From JAADHI01 sp964451325 (lineage in GTDB: Bacteria; Nitrospirota; Nitrospiria; SBBL01; JAADHI01): 64,000 nt of DNA. This document shows positions 17,747-25,230 of this stretch, one piece after another (position 1 is the stretch's first letter; each line of letters opens with the position of its first letter). Below the pieces are notes generated by a model. The model had not been told where the DNA came from. It was given only the letters and a program-made list of their open reading frames with translations, and did no database searches. The translations under genes and the position numbers were made by a program. Location: NCBI GenBank assembly GCA_964451325.1, contig CAYVHO010000010.1, forward strand, positions 23,446 to 87,445. The letters are read 5' to 3'.

Positions 17747-17978
17747 CCCAGCCTTCCAAATCGGCCGTTTCAAAGCCCTCGGTCATGGAGATTCCTTCTT
17801 CTTTTGTTGCGCGGTATCCTTCTTCTAATTCGGTTTGAAGCTGTTCACGCTCCATCTGTTCGATTTTTTCCCTCAGAGTTTCAGCAATAAACTGACTTTT
17901 TTTTCTTGGACCGATCAGGCTATCCAGCTTTTGCGAGAGCTTTTCGGGAAGCGTAATGTTTAAGCGGTGTGTGTTCAT
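17736..17978 (-). CDS. mazE: Ribbon-helix-helix antitoxin of the MazF pair
   Basis: The 80-residue protein begins with a ribbon-helix-helix fold (HRLNITLPEKLSQKLDSLIG, then KSQFIAETLREKI) and ends with an acidic tail (EGFETADLEGWDDY) that would bind the toxin. It resembles MazE antitoxins of the RHH type rather than the AbrB-fold E. coli MazE. It should neutralise MazF and repress the operon. Confidence 0.85.
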   Translation of the reverse strand: MNTHRLNITLPEKLSQKLDSLIGPRKKSQFIAETLREKIEQMEREQLQTELEEGYRATKEEGISMTEGFETADLEGWDDY

Positions 17979-18012
17979 AATGCACCTTTATTGAGATGTT
18001 TTTATGCGCAAT

Positions 18013-18042
18013 ACTATACACCCAGTAACGCGTATTCATCAA
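18013..18042 (-). promoter_or_regulatory. Candidate sigma-70 promoter of mazEF
   Basis: Read leftward, TTGATG (18042-18037) and TATAGT (18018-18013) are 18 bp apart and lie 35-64 bp upstream of the antitoxin start. It overlaps the antitoxin remnant on the other strand. Confidence 0.45.
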
Positions 18043-18112
18043 GTTTACCAGGGCTTTTAAACTCTTGACACAAATGTCAGATGATTTTATGCAAGAGGGT
18101 CGGGATAACTAA
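18029..18112 (+). pseudogene. Possible C-terminal remnant of a VapB/VagC antitoxin
   Basis: Twenty-seven codons end in KLLTQMSDDFMQEGRDN, like the C-terminal tail of VagC/VapB antitoxins (typically ...DFMxERxx). The upstream DNA-binding half is gone. It ends 26 bp before the truncated VapC frame, the spacing expected for a vapBC pair. The call rests on a short match. Confidence 0.4.
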
Positions 18113-18138
18113 AACCCTCAAAAAAGAGAAGCATTTTA

Positions 18139-18477
18139 GTGGTGCAGTATGTACTAGATCCCAAGATCTGCATCTATCTTGCGAAACAACGCCCCCCTGA
18201 AGTTCTGGAAAAGTTTTCCACCTTGCAAGTTGGTTCAGTGGGCATGTCCCTGATCACCCACGGCGAACTGCTTTATGGTGCTTATCGAAGTCAAAACAGT
18301 CAAAAAGCGCAAAATATTTTGGATGAATTGGTGTCAATGATCTCAGTGATCCCCATCGCGAAAGTAATTGCACGTCACTATGAAGAAATCAGGGCTGATT
18401 TAGCATTAAAATGGAAAATTGGTGCGCTTAAATCAGTTAAAGTTTCACCGTTGCTCAAGATTGACCTTGATACATAG
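18139..18477 (+). pseudogene. Truncated VapC-type PIN-domain toxin
   Basis: The frame starts like VapC (MVQYVLDPKICIYLAKQ; the usual form is LDTNICIYL) and continues with SLITHGELLYGAYRS, keeping the first Asp and the central Glu. After KWKIGA, where VapC proteins read GxxDLWIAA with two more catalytic Asp residues, the sequence diverges (LKSVKVSPLLK), probably from a frameshift. The start appears to be GTG at 18139. Losing the C-terminal acidic residues should inactivate it. Confidence 0.65.
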
Positions 18478-18542
18478 TACAGGAGCACCTAAAATTTATG
18501 ACCTGATGGTGAGTGAAAAGTAGGAGGGAAAGAAAAGCTTTT

Positions 18543-18690
18543 TCGTCTAAGAATTTACATCTGAACGCCTTCAACAGTATGATGCTAGTCTTTGAATATT
18601 GACGATCTTAAGCGTCATTCCCGCATGGGTTTAGTGGGAATCTATTCACCAAGGAATCTGGATTCCGGTTAAAATATTGCAGGAATGACG
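18543..18690. repeat. Intergenic repeat, copy B
   Basis: This is the second copy of the repeat at 15361-15522. The core at 18614-18689 shares attcccgcatgggttta, ggaatctattca and ctggattccgg with copy A, and the left flank matches (aagaatttacatctgaa). It ends about a dozen bases before the Xre gene start, and the purine run at its end (ggggagaaaaag) could serve as that gene's ribosome-binding site. Confidence 0.8.
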
Positions 18691-18701
18691 GGGAGAAAAA
18701 G

Positions 18702-18980
18702 ATGAAATCCCATGAAAACCGTGATTTTATTGATGCAGCGAGCCACCTTAGTTTTACAAGCGGGGAAGCAATTCTAATGCTCCGCGAACTAAAGGGATGG
18801 ACTCAAAAAGAATTGTCCCGATGCTCAGGCATCCAAATTTCTAATATCAGTCTACTCGAAAACAATAAGGTCGAAATCGGGAAAAAACGTGCGCTTCAAT
18901 TCGCCAAAGCATTCGGTGTGCATCCGGCGATTATTATGTTTCCAGAATGCGAGGAAGAGGCTGTTCGCCTGGCTTCGTGA
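18702..18980 (+). CDS. Xre-family helix-turn-helix regulator
   Basis: The 92-residue protein has an HTH_3 domain at about residues 24-78 (ILMLRELKGWTQKELSRCSG, then SNISLLENNKVEIGKKRALQ and AKAFGVHPAIIMFP). It has no second domain. It lies 48 bp upstream of the large NTPase gene in the same direction and directly after repeat copy B. I infer that it regulates the NTPase gene. Confidence 0.85.
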   Translation: MKSHENRDFIDAASHLSFTSGEAILMLRELKGWTQKELSRCSGIQISNISLLENNKVEIGKKRALQFAKAFGVHPAIIMFPECEEEAVRLAS

Positions 18981-19028
18981 GTGGCTGCGCGATCCCCTAA
19001 TTTTAGATCAAAATTGAGATAAACGACA

Positions 19029-22000
19029 ATGATACCCGGCGGAATATCAGGAAAACTCGGTACTCGATACGAAGCAAAGTGGGTTGTCCGCTGTTTCATG
19101 GATGTCATTGGCAACAAAGCGCAATGGCTGAACTTTGAAGGTGTCGAAACAGAATACCAAGGCTTTGAATGTGCCCTTGCCCGTGGGGAAACAACCGAAT
19201 GGCATCAGTGCAAAATAAATGCACCCAATGGGAATTGGACGATCAGGGCGCTCAAACGCGAAGGCATATTGAGGGCATTTTCAAAGCGTTTTTCGAGAAG
19301 TTCAAATGCACACTGTTGGTTTATCTCCCAAGGCAATGCCGATGATTTCAAAATCCTTTCGGAAGACGCGAGAACAGCGAACTCACCCGAACAATATCTG
19401 GAAATTCTCTCCAGTAAACACAATCAAGATTTCCAGCAATTAAAAGAAGCTTGGGCACAACCCGATGAAGTCATCTTTAATTGGCTTAGGCGATGCGAGG
19501 TTCGATGTATTCCTGAGGGAGAATTAGATTCGTTTATTGATTCCTACGGCGATCTTTATTTTCAAAATGGGGGGAAAAGCGCCTATCCCAATCTCCGGGA
19601 TATTCTTGAAAATCATTTCAACAAAACCCTCACAACCGAATCTGCGCGTGCCGCAATAAAATCTCATGGTGTCTTGAAGTTTAAAAATTGGGCTTTTGAC
19701 CCGAGCATTTCGCAACGATTGAAAGAAGAGACCACAGCTTACCTTGAGACATACACCCCTTTTGGCTCTGGGGGAGAAACAATCACCAGAAACCAATCCA
19801 CCCAACTTGTCGATGAAATACTTAGGGTTGAAGGCTCAGACCTGATCTTGCTCACCGGGGTGGCGGGTTCAGGTAAATCGGGAATCGTTCGCACTGCAAT
19901 CGAACAACTCCGAGAACGTGAAATCCCTCATTTGGCCTTTCGAGTGGATCAGCATTTATCGTGTGGTACAAGGGAGGAACTTGGAAAGAAGCTGACCGGG
20001 CGAGAAGAAAGCCCTGTCAGCACCTTAAAGGGAACCTTTCTGGAAAAAAATTCTGTTCTATTTATTGATCAAGTGGACGCAGTGAGTGAAGTCTCAGGCC
20101 GTGAGGGTCAAGTCAAAGACGTGATTTTTCCGATGATTACCGATGCGACTCTTTTTGGGGATGTCAAAATAGTTCTTGTTTGCAGAACATTTGATCTGGA
20201 AAGCGATGCACGGCTAAAACGTCTGAAAGAAGCGCAACGAACGAAACAAATTGATATTCCCTTGCTTGATTGGGAGAAAGATATTGAACCGCTTCTGAAA
20301 AAGAAAAATATCAATGGTTCGACCTTTAAAGAACCACAACGACAACTGCTTTGTTTGCCGATAAATCTTTCGGTTTTTCTGGAAATAGACGATCCTGACT
20401 TTCTCTTTCATTCTCGGTTTAGTTTGCACGAAAAACTCATCGAAAAAAAACAACGCACAATAGCAGCGGAACGGAAACCTTCCTGGCCTCTACTCAAACC
20501 CTTGATTGCGATGTGTGATTGGATGAGCAAACGACAAAAATTGAATGCGCCTGTTTCGGTGATGGACGACTATCCGGGAGCTATTGATATTTTGAGATCA
20601 GAGGGATTGATCATCTCATCTCGGGGTCAAGTGAGCTTCTTTCACGAGAGTTTCTTTGACCATATTTATGCGAGGGCTTTTGTAAAGAAGGACATAAGTT
20701 TAATAGATTTTCTGAGGGAGACAGAACAACACCTCTTTCGACGAACACAGGTACGGCAAATTCTGGAAGCCTTGCGCCAAGATGACTTGGAACGCTATTT
20801 CCAAGAACTCTCATCGGTACTGGAAAGCAGTCATGTTCGCTTTCACATCAAAGCTGCGATTTGCCAATGGCTGAACACCATCGACGTACCGGGTGACGCA
20901 GAATTTAAGATCATCTCCAAATTTGACAAAACAGGCGACAAATTCCACCAATTTTTTCGCAGCGCCGTTTTATCCACCGAGGCATGGTTTGATTTGTTGA
21001 ATAAAAAATCTTGGATTAAAGGGGAACTGGAAGGGCAGAATGTTGCACGTACTGAAGCGGTGTTGTGGTGGTTTTCGAATATTGCAGGAGAACGCCCCAT
21101 AGAGGTTGCCAGTTTATTGCGTATCTGGTGGGACAACAACGACGACCGTGCAGAGCGGCTCCTCAATTGGTTTGGTCATATTAGACGCGCAAAACCTGAT
21201 GATGCACTTTTTCGCTTATGTGAAGACCTCATCAATTCCCACCCGGTGAATCTATTTGAGGAGCAGGGGCGTGATCGTATCATGATGCTCTTGTATTCAT
21301 GGACAGAAAAATCACCGGAACAATGTGGACGGGTACTTCATGCGCTTTTTGAGGCTTGGTTTGCCCTTCATCCCCAGCGTAATCCGTTTGCACGCGATGA
21401 GGGGAAAACATTTGACACCCATTCCCTGACCAAGCTTGAAAAAAAATCACCCTTAGCATTTTTACAGGGAACAACGGATGCACTTGTCCGTTCAATTGAT
21501 ATGGTCGTTTCGGAGGGAAAGAGCGGGTGCCACTGGTATGATTTCAATCGTAGAGTTTATTCTGGGCATCATTTTGGGTTTGACGAGTTTCTGGCGATAT
21601 ATCGATCAGCACTCAAAAAAGTGGTCAAAGAAAACCCCGAAGAAGCGATGAGTCACCTTGAAAAACTTGATCCTCATAAACATGAATGTTTGATGCATTT
21701 GCATTTGGAGTCCATTCAGGCAAATCCGCTTAAATTAGGAAAGCACTTGCCTAAGCTTGTCCATGACAAAATGATTTTTGATGCGGGATGGAATGGAACA
21801 GGGTGGTTCTCGTTTGCTCATGCTTATCGCGCGGCATTTCAGCATTTGAGGCCTGATGAAAAAGATCTTATCGAGCAAATTATTGTAGCCCATGTTCCCG
21901 AACTCGATTACGCCATTCTGACTTTGAAAAAAGTTAGGCAGGAAGGAGAAATAGAGCCCTATCGGACAAAAGAGGGAGTTATCCGCAATCTCCGCTATTC

Positions 22001-23618
22001 TGGATACGAACAATGGTGCGTTCTTGAGACCATTGGTAAAGACATGCTCGGTCAAAGAAGTCGGTCTCGCTTACTCGAACTCCAACGGAAATTTCCCAAA
22101 GAGAAACTCTTACGACCGCATCACAACGAAGCGAGATGGGGGAATTCACCTATCAAGAAACCTCAATGCAAGAGGATGAACGATCAGCATTGGTTCTCTG
22201 CCATTCAGCGTTACAGCAATAATGAGGAAAGACGTCGCGGTCATGGTTTTGTTGACGGCGGTGCAAGAAATCTCGCCGGAGAGCTACGAGAAGAAACAAA
22301 AAAAGACCCGGAACGTTTTGCAAAATTGAGTCTAAAAATTCCTGATACAGCCCACCCTTCATACATGGAACATATTTTATGGGGTTTGGCGGAATCCGAA
22401 GCGCTTCCTGATGAATTGTTGGTACAAGTTGTCCTGTATGCTCACCGTCATCCAGAAAAACCTTTCGGCACCCGTATCTCGTACTTGATCGAAAAACACC
22501 CTCAGATCGCTAGCAATTCTGAAATATTGGAAATGTTAATTTGGTATGCCTTGAAGGGGAAAGCAGATGAGAATCAAATCTCAGATGCACAGCATACAGA
22601 TCGGGAAACAATAACGATCGAGACACTCCTTCAAAAAAGTGGGACGATCTATATGAGAGGCATCAATGGAGAGCGCGGGCAGGCATGGGAAACTTTAGGA
22701 ACCATTTTATGGAAAGTCCCGGAAGCCGAACCGCGGGTTTGGGAAACAATTGACATCGCCCTTGAGAAAGAATCCCGGATCAGCGTGCGCTGCTGCATCA
22801 TGAAACCATTGCTTCCCTTATTCAATATGAACAAAGAACGGTTTTCTGAGTCGATCCGAAAATTGATCATTCTTCCTGAAGGGGTGGCACAGCAATCAGA
22901 TGCGTCCCGTCTTTCTCCCTTGATTACCTCTGCGGGGATTCAACTCTTTCCTTATATCTTCAATTGGCTGCCAGAATTGGGTAGTGAACTTGCCCAACTT
23001 TTATTAGAAAGTGGGGATGAAACAACAGAACTCATGGGTGCGTGGCTGATCTTCTGTGCGAGCTTTAGCCACGGCACCCACATTCAAAAAGCAGATGAAT
23101 TGGAAGCACTCAGCGTCAACCATCGAAGGCTTCTAGCTGATGTCGCCAGCCAAGCCATCAATTGGGCCGAAAATAGAAATCGTGCGGAAAAACTGTTGAA
23201 GAGGTTTTTCTTCGATGAAGACGAACAAATTCGGCAGAAAGCCGCAGATGCCTTTAGACATATTAAAGCTGATGAAGTTGAGAAATACCGGGAACTCACA
23301 GTCATTTTTTTGAAATCCCCCGCTTTCATGGAAAACAGCGCTTCGGTCATGCACATGCTGAAATCAGCAACCGGAGATGTTCTTGAGCTTATTGTAGAAG
23401 CTGCACAGCAACTCATCAGGAATATCGTGGACAGGGGAGATGAATGCGGCTCACACGCAGCAGATGCCCATTATCTACAAGACCTACTAAAACGTGAATA
23501 CACGGCATCTGAATCAAAGCCGGAAGCCCGGAAAATAATCTTGGATTTAATTGACCTCATGCTTAAAAACGAAATTTACGGCGTGGAGGGCATTGTCGCA
23601 GCGCACGAGCGATGGTGA
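19029..23618 (+). CDS. Avs-like STAND NTPase with N-terminal nuclease-like domain (putative anti-phage protein)
   Basis: The 1,529-residue protein has three parts. Residues 1-230 open with GISGKLGTRYEAKWVVRCF and contain FEGVETEYQGFECAL and EWHQCKI (Glu40/Glu47, Gln60, Lys62), an E...QxK layout like Cap4/DUF4297 and Mrr-type PD-(D/E)xK nucleases. Residues 255-600 are a STAND-type P-loop NTPase with Walker A GVAGSGKS (277-284), Walker B SVLFIDQVDAV (Asp347), a sensor-like VLVCRTFDLE and the C-terminal FFHESFFDHIYARAF typical of STAND/NACHT-like ATPases. Residues 600-1529 are a helical, HEAT/TPR-like region suited to ligand sensing. The length and domain order match Avs (AVAST) defence proteins. 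No repeat-scale motif identifies the trigger. Confidence 0.65.
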   Translation: MIPGGISGKLGTRYEAKWVVRCFMDVIGNKAQWLNFEGVETEYQGFECALARGETTEWHQCKINAPNGNWTIRALKREGILRAFSKRFSRSSNAHCWFISQGNADDFKILSEDARTANSPEQYLEILSSKHNQDFQQLKEAWAQPDEVIFNWLRRCEVRCIPEGELDSFIDSYGDLYFQNGGKSAYPNLRDILENHFNKTLTTESARAAIKSHGVLKFKNWAFDPSISQRLKEETTAYLETYTPFGSGGETITRNQSTQLVDEILRVEGSDLILLTGVAGSGKSGIVRTAIEQLREREIPHLAFRVDQHLSCGTREELGKKLTGREESPVSTLKGTFLEKNSVLFIDQVDAVSEVSGREGQVKDVIFPMITDATLFGDVKIVLVCRTFDLESDARLKRLKEAQRTKQIDIPLLDWEKDIEPLLKKKNINGSTFKEPQRQLLCLPINLSVFLEIDDPDFLFHSRFSLHEKLIEKKQRTIAAERKPSWPLLKPLIAMCDWMSKRQKLNAPVSVMDDYPGAIDILRSEGLIISSRGQVSFFHESFFDHIYARAFVKKDISLIDFLRETEQHLFRRTQVRQILEALRQDDLERYFQELSSVLESSHVRFHIKAAICQWLNTIDVPGDAEFKIISKFDKTGDKFHQFFRSAVLSTEAWFDLLNKKSWIKGELEGQNVARTEAVLWWFSNIAGERPIEVASLLRIWWDNNDDRAERLLNWFGHIRRAKPDDALFRLCEDLINSHPVNLFEEQGRDRIMMLLYSWTEKSPEQCGRVLHALFEAWFALHPQRNPFARDEGKTFDTHSLTKLEKKSPLAFLQGTTDALVRSIDMVVSEGKSGCHWYDFNRRVYSGHHFGFDEFLAIYRSALKKVVKENPEEAMSHLEKLDPHKHECLMHLHLESIQANPLKLGKHLPKLVHDKMIFDAGWNGTGWFSFAHAYRAAFQHLRPDEKDLIEQIIVAHVPELDYAILTLKKVRQEGEIEPYRTKEGVIRNLRYSGYEQWCVLETIGKDMLGQRSRSRLLELQRKFPKEKLLRPHHNEARWGNSPIKKPQCKRMNDQHWFSAIQRYSNNEERRRGHGFVDGGARNLAGELREETKKDPERFAKLSLKIPDTAHPSYMEHILWGLAESEALPDELLVQVVLYAHRHPEKPFGTRISYLIEKHPQIASNSEILEMLIWYALKGKADENQISDAQHTDRETITIETLLQKSGTIYMRGINGERGQAWETLGTILWKVPEAEPRVWETIDIALEKESRISVRCCIMKPLLPLFNMNKERFSESIRKLIILPEGVAQQSDASRLSPLITSAGIQLFPYIFNWLPELGSELAQLLLESGDETTELMGAWLIFCASFSHGTHIQKADELEALSVNHRRLLADVASQAINWAENRNRAEKLLKRFFFDEDEQIRQKAADAFRHIKADEVEKYRELTVIFLKSPAFMENSASVMHMLKSATGDVLELIVEAAQQLIRNIVDRGDECGSHAADAHYLQDLLKREYTASESKPEARKIILDLIDLMLKNEIYGVEGIVAAHERW

Positions 23619-23714
23619 GCCATTTCCGCAAAATCGTACCGAAATGATGGGCAAAAAGGGGACATTCATCTGGACGTTATAACATCCACAAAACCCAAGC
23701 GCTTGACCACTGCT

Positions 23715-23969
23715 TTAGTAGTGATAACGGCAAGATAGAATGATAATGGACTCTTTTTCTGCTTTGTAAACCAAACGATTTTTTTGATCGATACGACGTG
23801 ACCAAGAACCGGAAAGACTGTGTTTCAAAGGTTCGGGTTTTCCAGTTCCGATGAAGGGATCTTTTAATATCTCGTCGGAAAGTTTAAGTATCTTTGATGC
23901 CGTTCTGTGGTCTTTTTTAACCCAGTATCTCAGGTCGTCAAGGGCATCAGGATCAAATACCAATTTCAT
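23715..23969 (-). CDS. yoeB: YoeB/Txe-type mRNA interferase toxin
   Basis: The 84-residue protein carries the full YoeB signature: LVFDPDALDDLRYWVKKDHR, GTGKPEPLKHSLSGSWSRRI, RLVYKAE and the ending CRYHY, including the catalytic Glu, Arg, His and C-terminal Tyr region. YoeB cleaves ribosome-bound mRNA. It overlaps the 3' end of the antitoxin gene by 17 bp. Confidence 0.95.
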   Translation of the reverse strand: MKLVFDPDALDDLRYWVKKDHRTASKILKLSDEILKDPFIGTGKPEPLKHSLSGSWSRRIDQKNRLVYKAEKESIIILSCRYHY

Positions 23970-24228
23970 TCTGAAGATCTTCTATACTATCGAAGGGTAT
24001 CCTATCGGAAGGCTCACGATTAAGGGCCTTTAGAAGTCGTTTGGTATTTTTAGGGGAAGAAAGCAAATAGCTGGTTTCTTCCATAGAAGCGTAATCCTGC
24101 TTGGAAACAATCACGACATCCTCGCCATTTTTTCTTTCAACGAGAAGCGGAAGGTGTTCGCTACAGACTTTATCGAGGTAGGACTTCAAGCTGCTTCGCA
24201 ACTGGCTGTATGATACGGACTGATTCAT
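23953..24228 (-). CDS. yefM: YefM/Phd-family antitoxin of YoeB
   Basis: The start is the ATG at 24228, eight bases after a clear AGGAGG; an in-frame extension upstream lacks such a site. The 91-residue protein has the Phd/YefM fold (VSYSQLRSSLKSYLDKVC, LLVERKNGEDVVIVSKQDYA, MEETSYLLSSPKN) and an acidic C-terminus that binds YoeB. It should repress its own operon through the palindrome at 24244-24260. Confidence 0.93.
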   Translation of the reverse strand: MNQSVSYSQLRSSLKSYLDKVCSEHLPLLVERKNGEDVVIVSKQDYASMEETSYLLSSPKNTKRLLKALNREPSDRIPFDSIEDLQNEIGI

Positions 24229-24243
24229 TTTGCCTCCTAATAT

Positions 24244-24260
24244 GTACAGAACTACTGTAC
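24244..24260 (-). promoter_or_regulatory. YefM operator-like palindrome
   Basis: gtacag and ctgtac form a perfect inverted pair with a 5-bp spacer, 15 bp upstream of yefM. Known YefM operators contain TGTACA-type palindromes, so this is a good candidate autorepression site. Confidence 0.65.
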
Positions 24261-24387
24261 GTATTAGGAGGGGGAGTGTCAAGGCTTATTTAAACCATCG
24301 AAGGGTCTGTTTTTCACGCCTTCTGGCTTCCTGATCCTCGTGAGGACGGGCTGTTAAACGGTATGATCTTAACGATGATTTTGAGCT

Positions 24388-24411
24388 AGAGTATATATTG
24401 ATATATACTCT
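24388..24411. promoter_or_regulatory. 24-bp perfect inverted repeat before the nucleotidyltransferase toxin gene
   Basis: agagtatata and tatatactct are exact inverted copies around a 4-bp spacer (ttga). The repeat ends 5 bp before the ATG at 24417, leaving no room for a ribosome-binding site, so the transcript may be leaderless. It is a likely autoregulatory operator of the two-gene module. Confidence 0.65.
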
Positions 24412-24416
24412 AAGAC

Positions 24417-24878
24417 ATGTTCCTTTTACGTGTCGTCGATTCCCTTGAAAAACAGGGGGTTCCTTATGCCTTGGTCGGAGGCCATGCTGTGGCGCTTCAT
24501 GGTGCTGTTCGAGGGACGATTGATTTAGATTTTGTGATTCATTTGAATGAAAGGGGCTTTAAGTCTGCTGAACAGGCTTTGCTCAATATCGGGCTCAAAT
24601 CGCGTCTTCCGGTTAGCGCAGAGGATGTTTTTAGATTTCGCGAAGAATATATCAAGAACAAAAATTTGATCGCCTGGTCATTTTATCATCCGAATCATCC
24701 CATTGAAGTTGTGAATATCATTATTACGGAAGACCTCAAAAAAATGAAGACGATCTCTAAAAAAGTCGCAGGAAAAAATATCCGTTTGGTGAGTATTCTA
24801 GATTTGATTGCAATGAAAAAAAAGTCCAAGCGTCCGCAGGATATAGAAGACATTAAGGCATTGGAAAAACTAAAATGA
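24417..24878 (+). CDS. Nucleotidyltransferase-fold protein (AbiEii/MNT-like toxin candidate)
   Basis: The 153 residues show a minimal nucleotidyltransferase core: GVPYALVGGHAVALHGAVRG followed by TIDLDFVI, giving the GG...DxD arrangement, and later a second acidic position (IEVVNIIITED). The tail LDLIAMKKKSKRPQDIEDI is typical of AbiEii/AbiGii-like and related proteins. Relatives act as toxins that modify tRNA or as antitoxins that modify the partner. The stop overlaps the next start (ATGA). A strong palindrome precedes it. Confidence 0.75.
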   Translation: MFLLRVVDSLEKQGVPYALVGGHAVALHGAVRGTIDLDFVIHLNERGFKSAEQALLNIGLKSRLPVSAEDVFRFREEYIKNKNLIAWSFYHPNHPIEVVNIIITEDLKKMKTISKKVAGKNIRLVSILDLIAMKKKSKRPQDIEDIKALEKLK

Positions 24879-25117
24879 AAACCGTCCAATATTTTAGCGA
24901 TGAATATTTAGAAGCATGCAAAAAACTATCGCCGGATCATATCGCCGAATTTTTAGAATCATTTCGTTTGATGCATGCGCCTGCGGATAAAACAAAACTC
25001 ATCAGTATTAAAATACCCGAATCACTGCTGAGCGCATTCCGTAACAAATGTGAAACAAACAAGCTCAAGTATCAAACCCAGATCAAAACATTGATGCGCG
25101 AATGGGTCTGTCGGTGA
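24875..25117 (+). CDS. Small ribbon-helix-helix-like partner of the nucleotidyltransferase
   Basis: The 80-residue protein has an N-terminal segment rich in charged residues and ends with a BrnA/CopG-like half (ISIKIPESLLSAFRNKCETN, then YQTQIKTLMREWV), in which a beta strand is followed by two helices, as in RHH DNA-binding proteins. Translation is coupled to the upstream gene by a 4-bp overlap. I infer an antitoxin/repressor role; the gene order (toxin first) is the less common one. Confidence 0.65.
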   Translation: MKTVQYFSDEYLEACKKLSPDHIAEFLESFRLMHAPADKTKLISIKIPESLLSAFRNKCETNKLKYQTQIKTLMREWVCR

Positions 25118-25230
25118 GTATTTCGGGCGCTCGTGATTTACGAAGTGCATTGTTGCGTGGGCTTTCCAGAGAAAGGGAATCAAATGCTGGGATTGTTGGT
25201 CTACTCAATAAAGACTCAATCGATTTTTGC

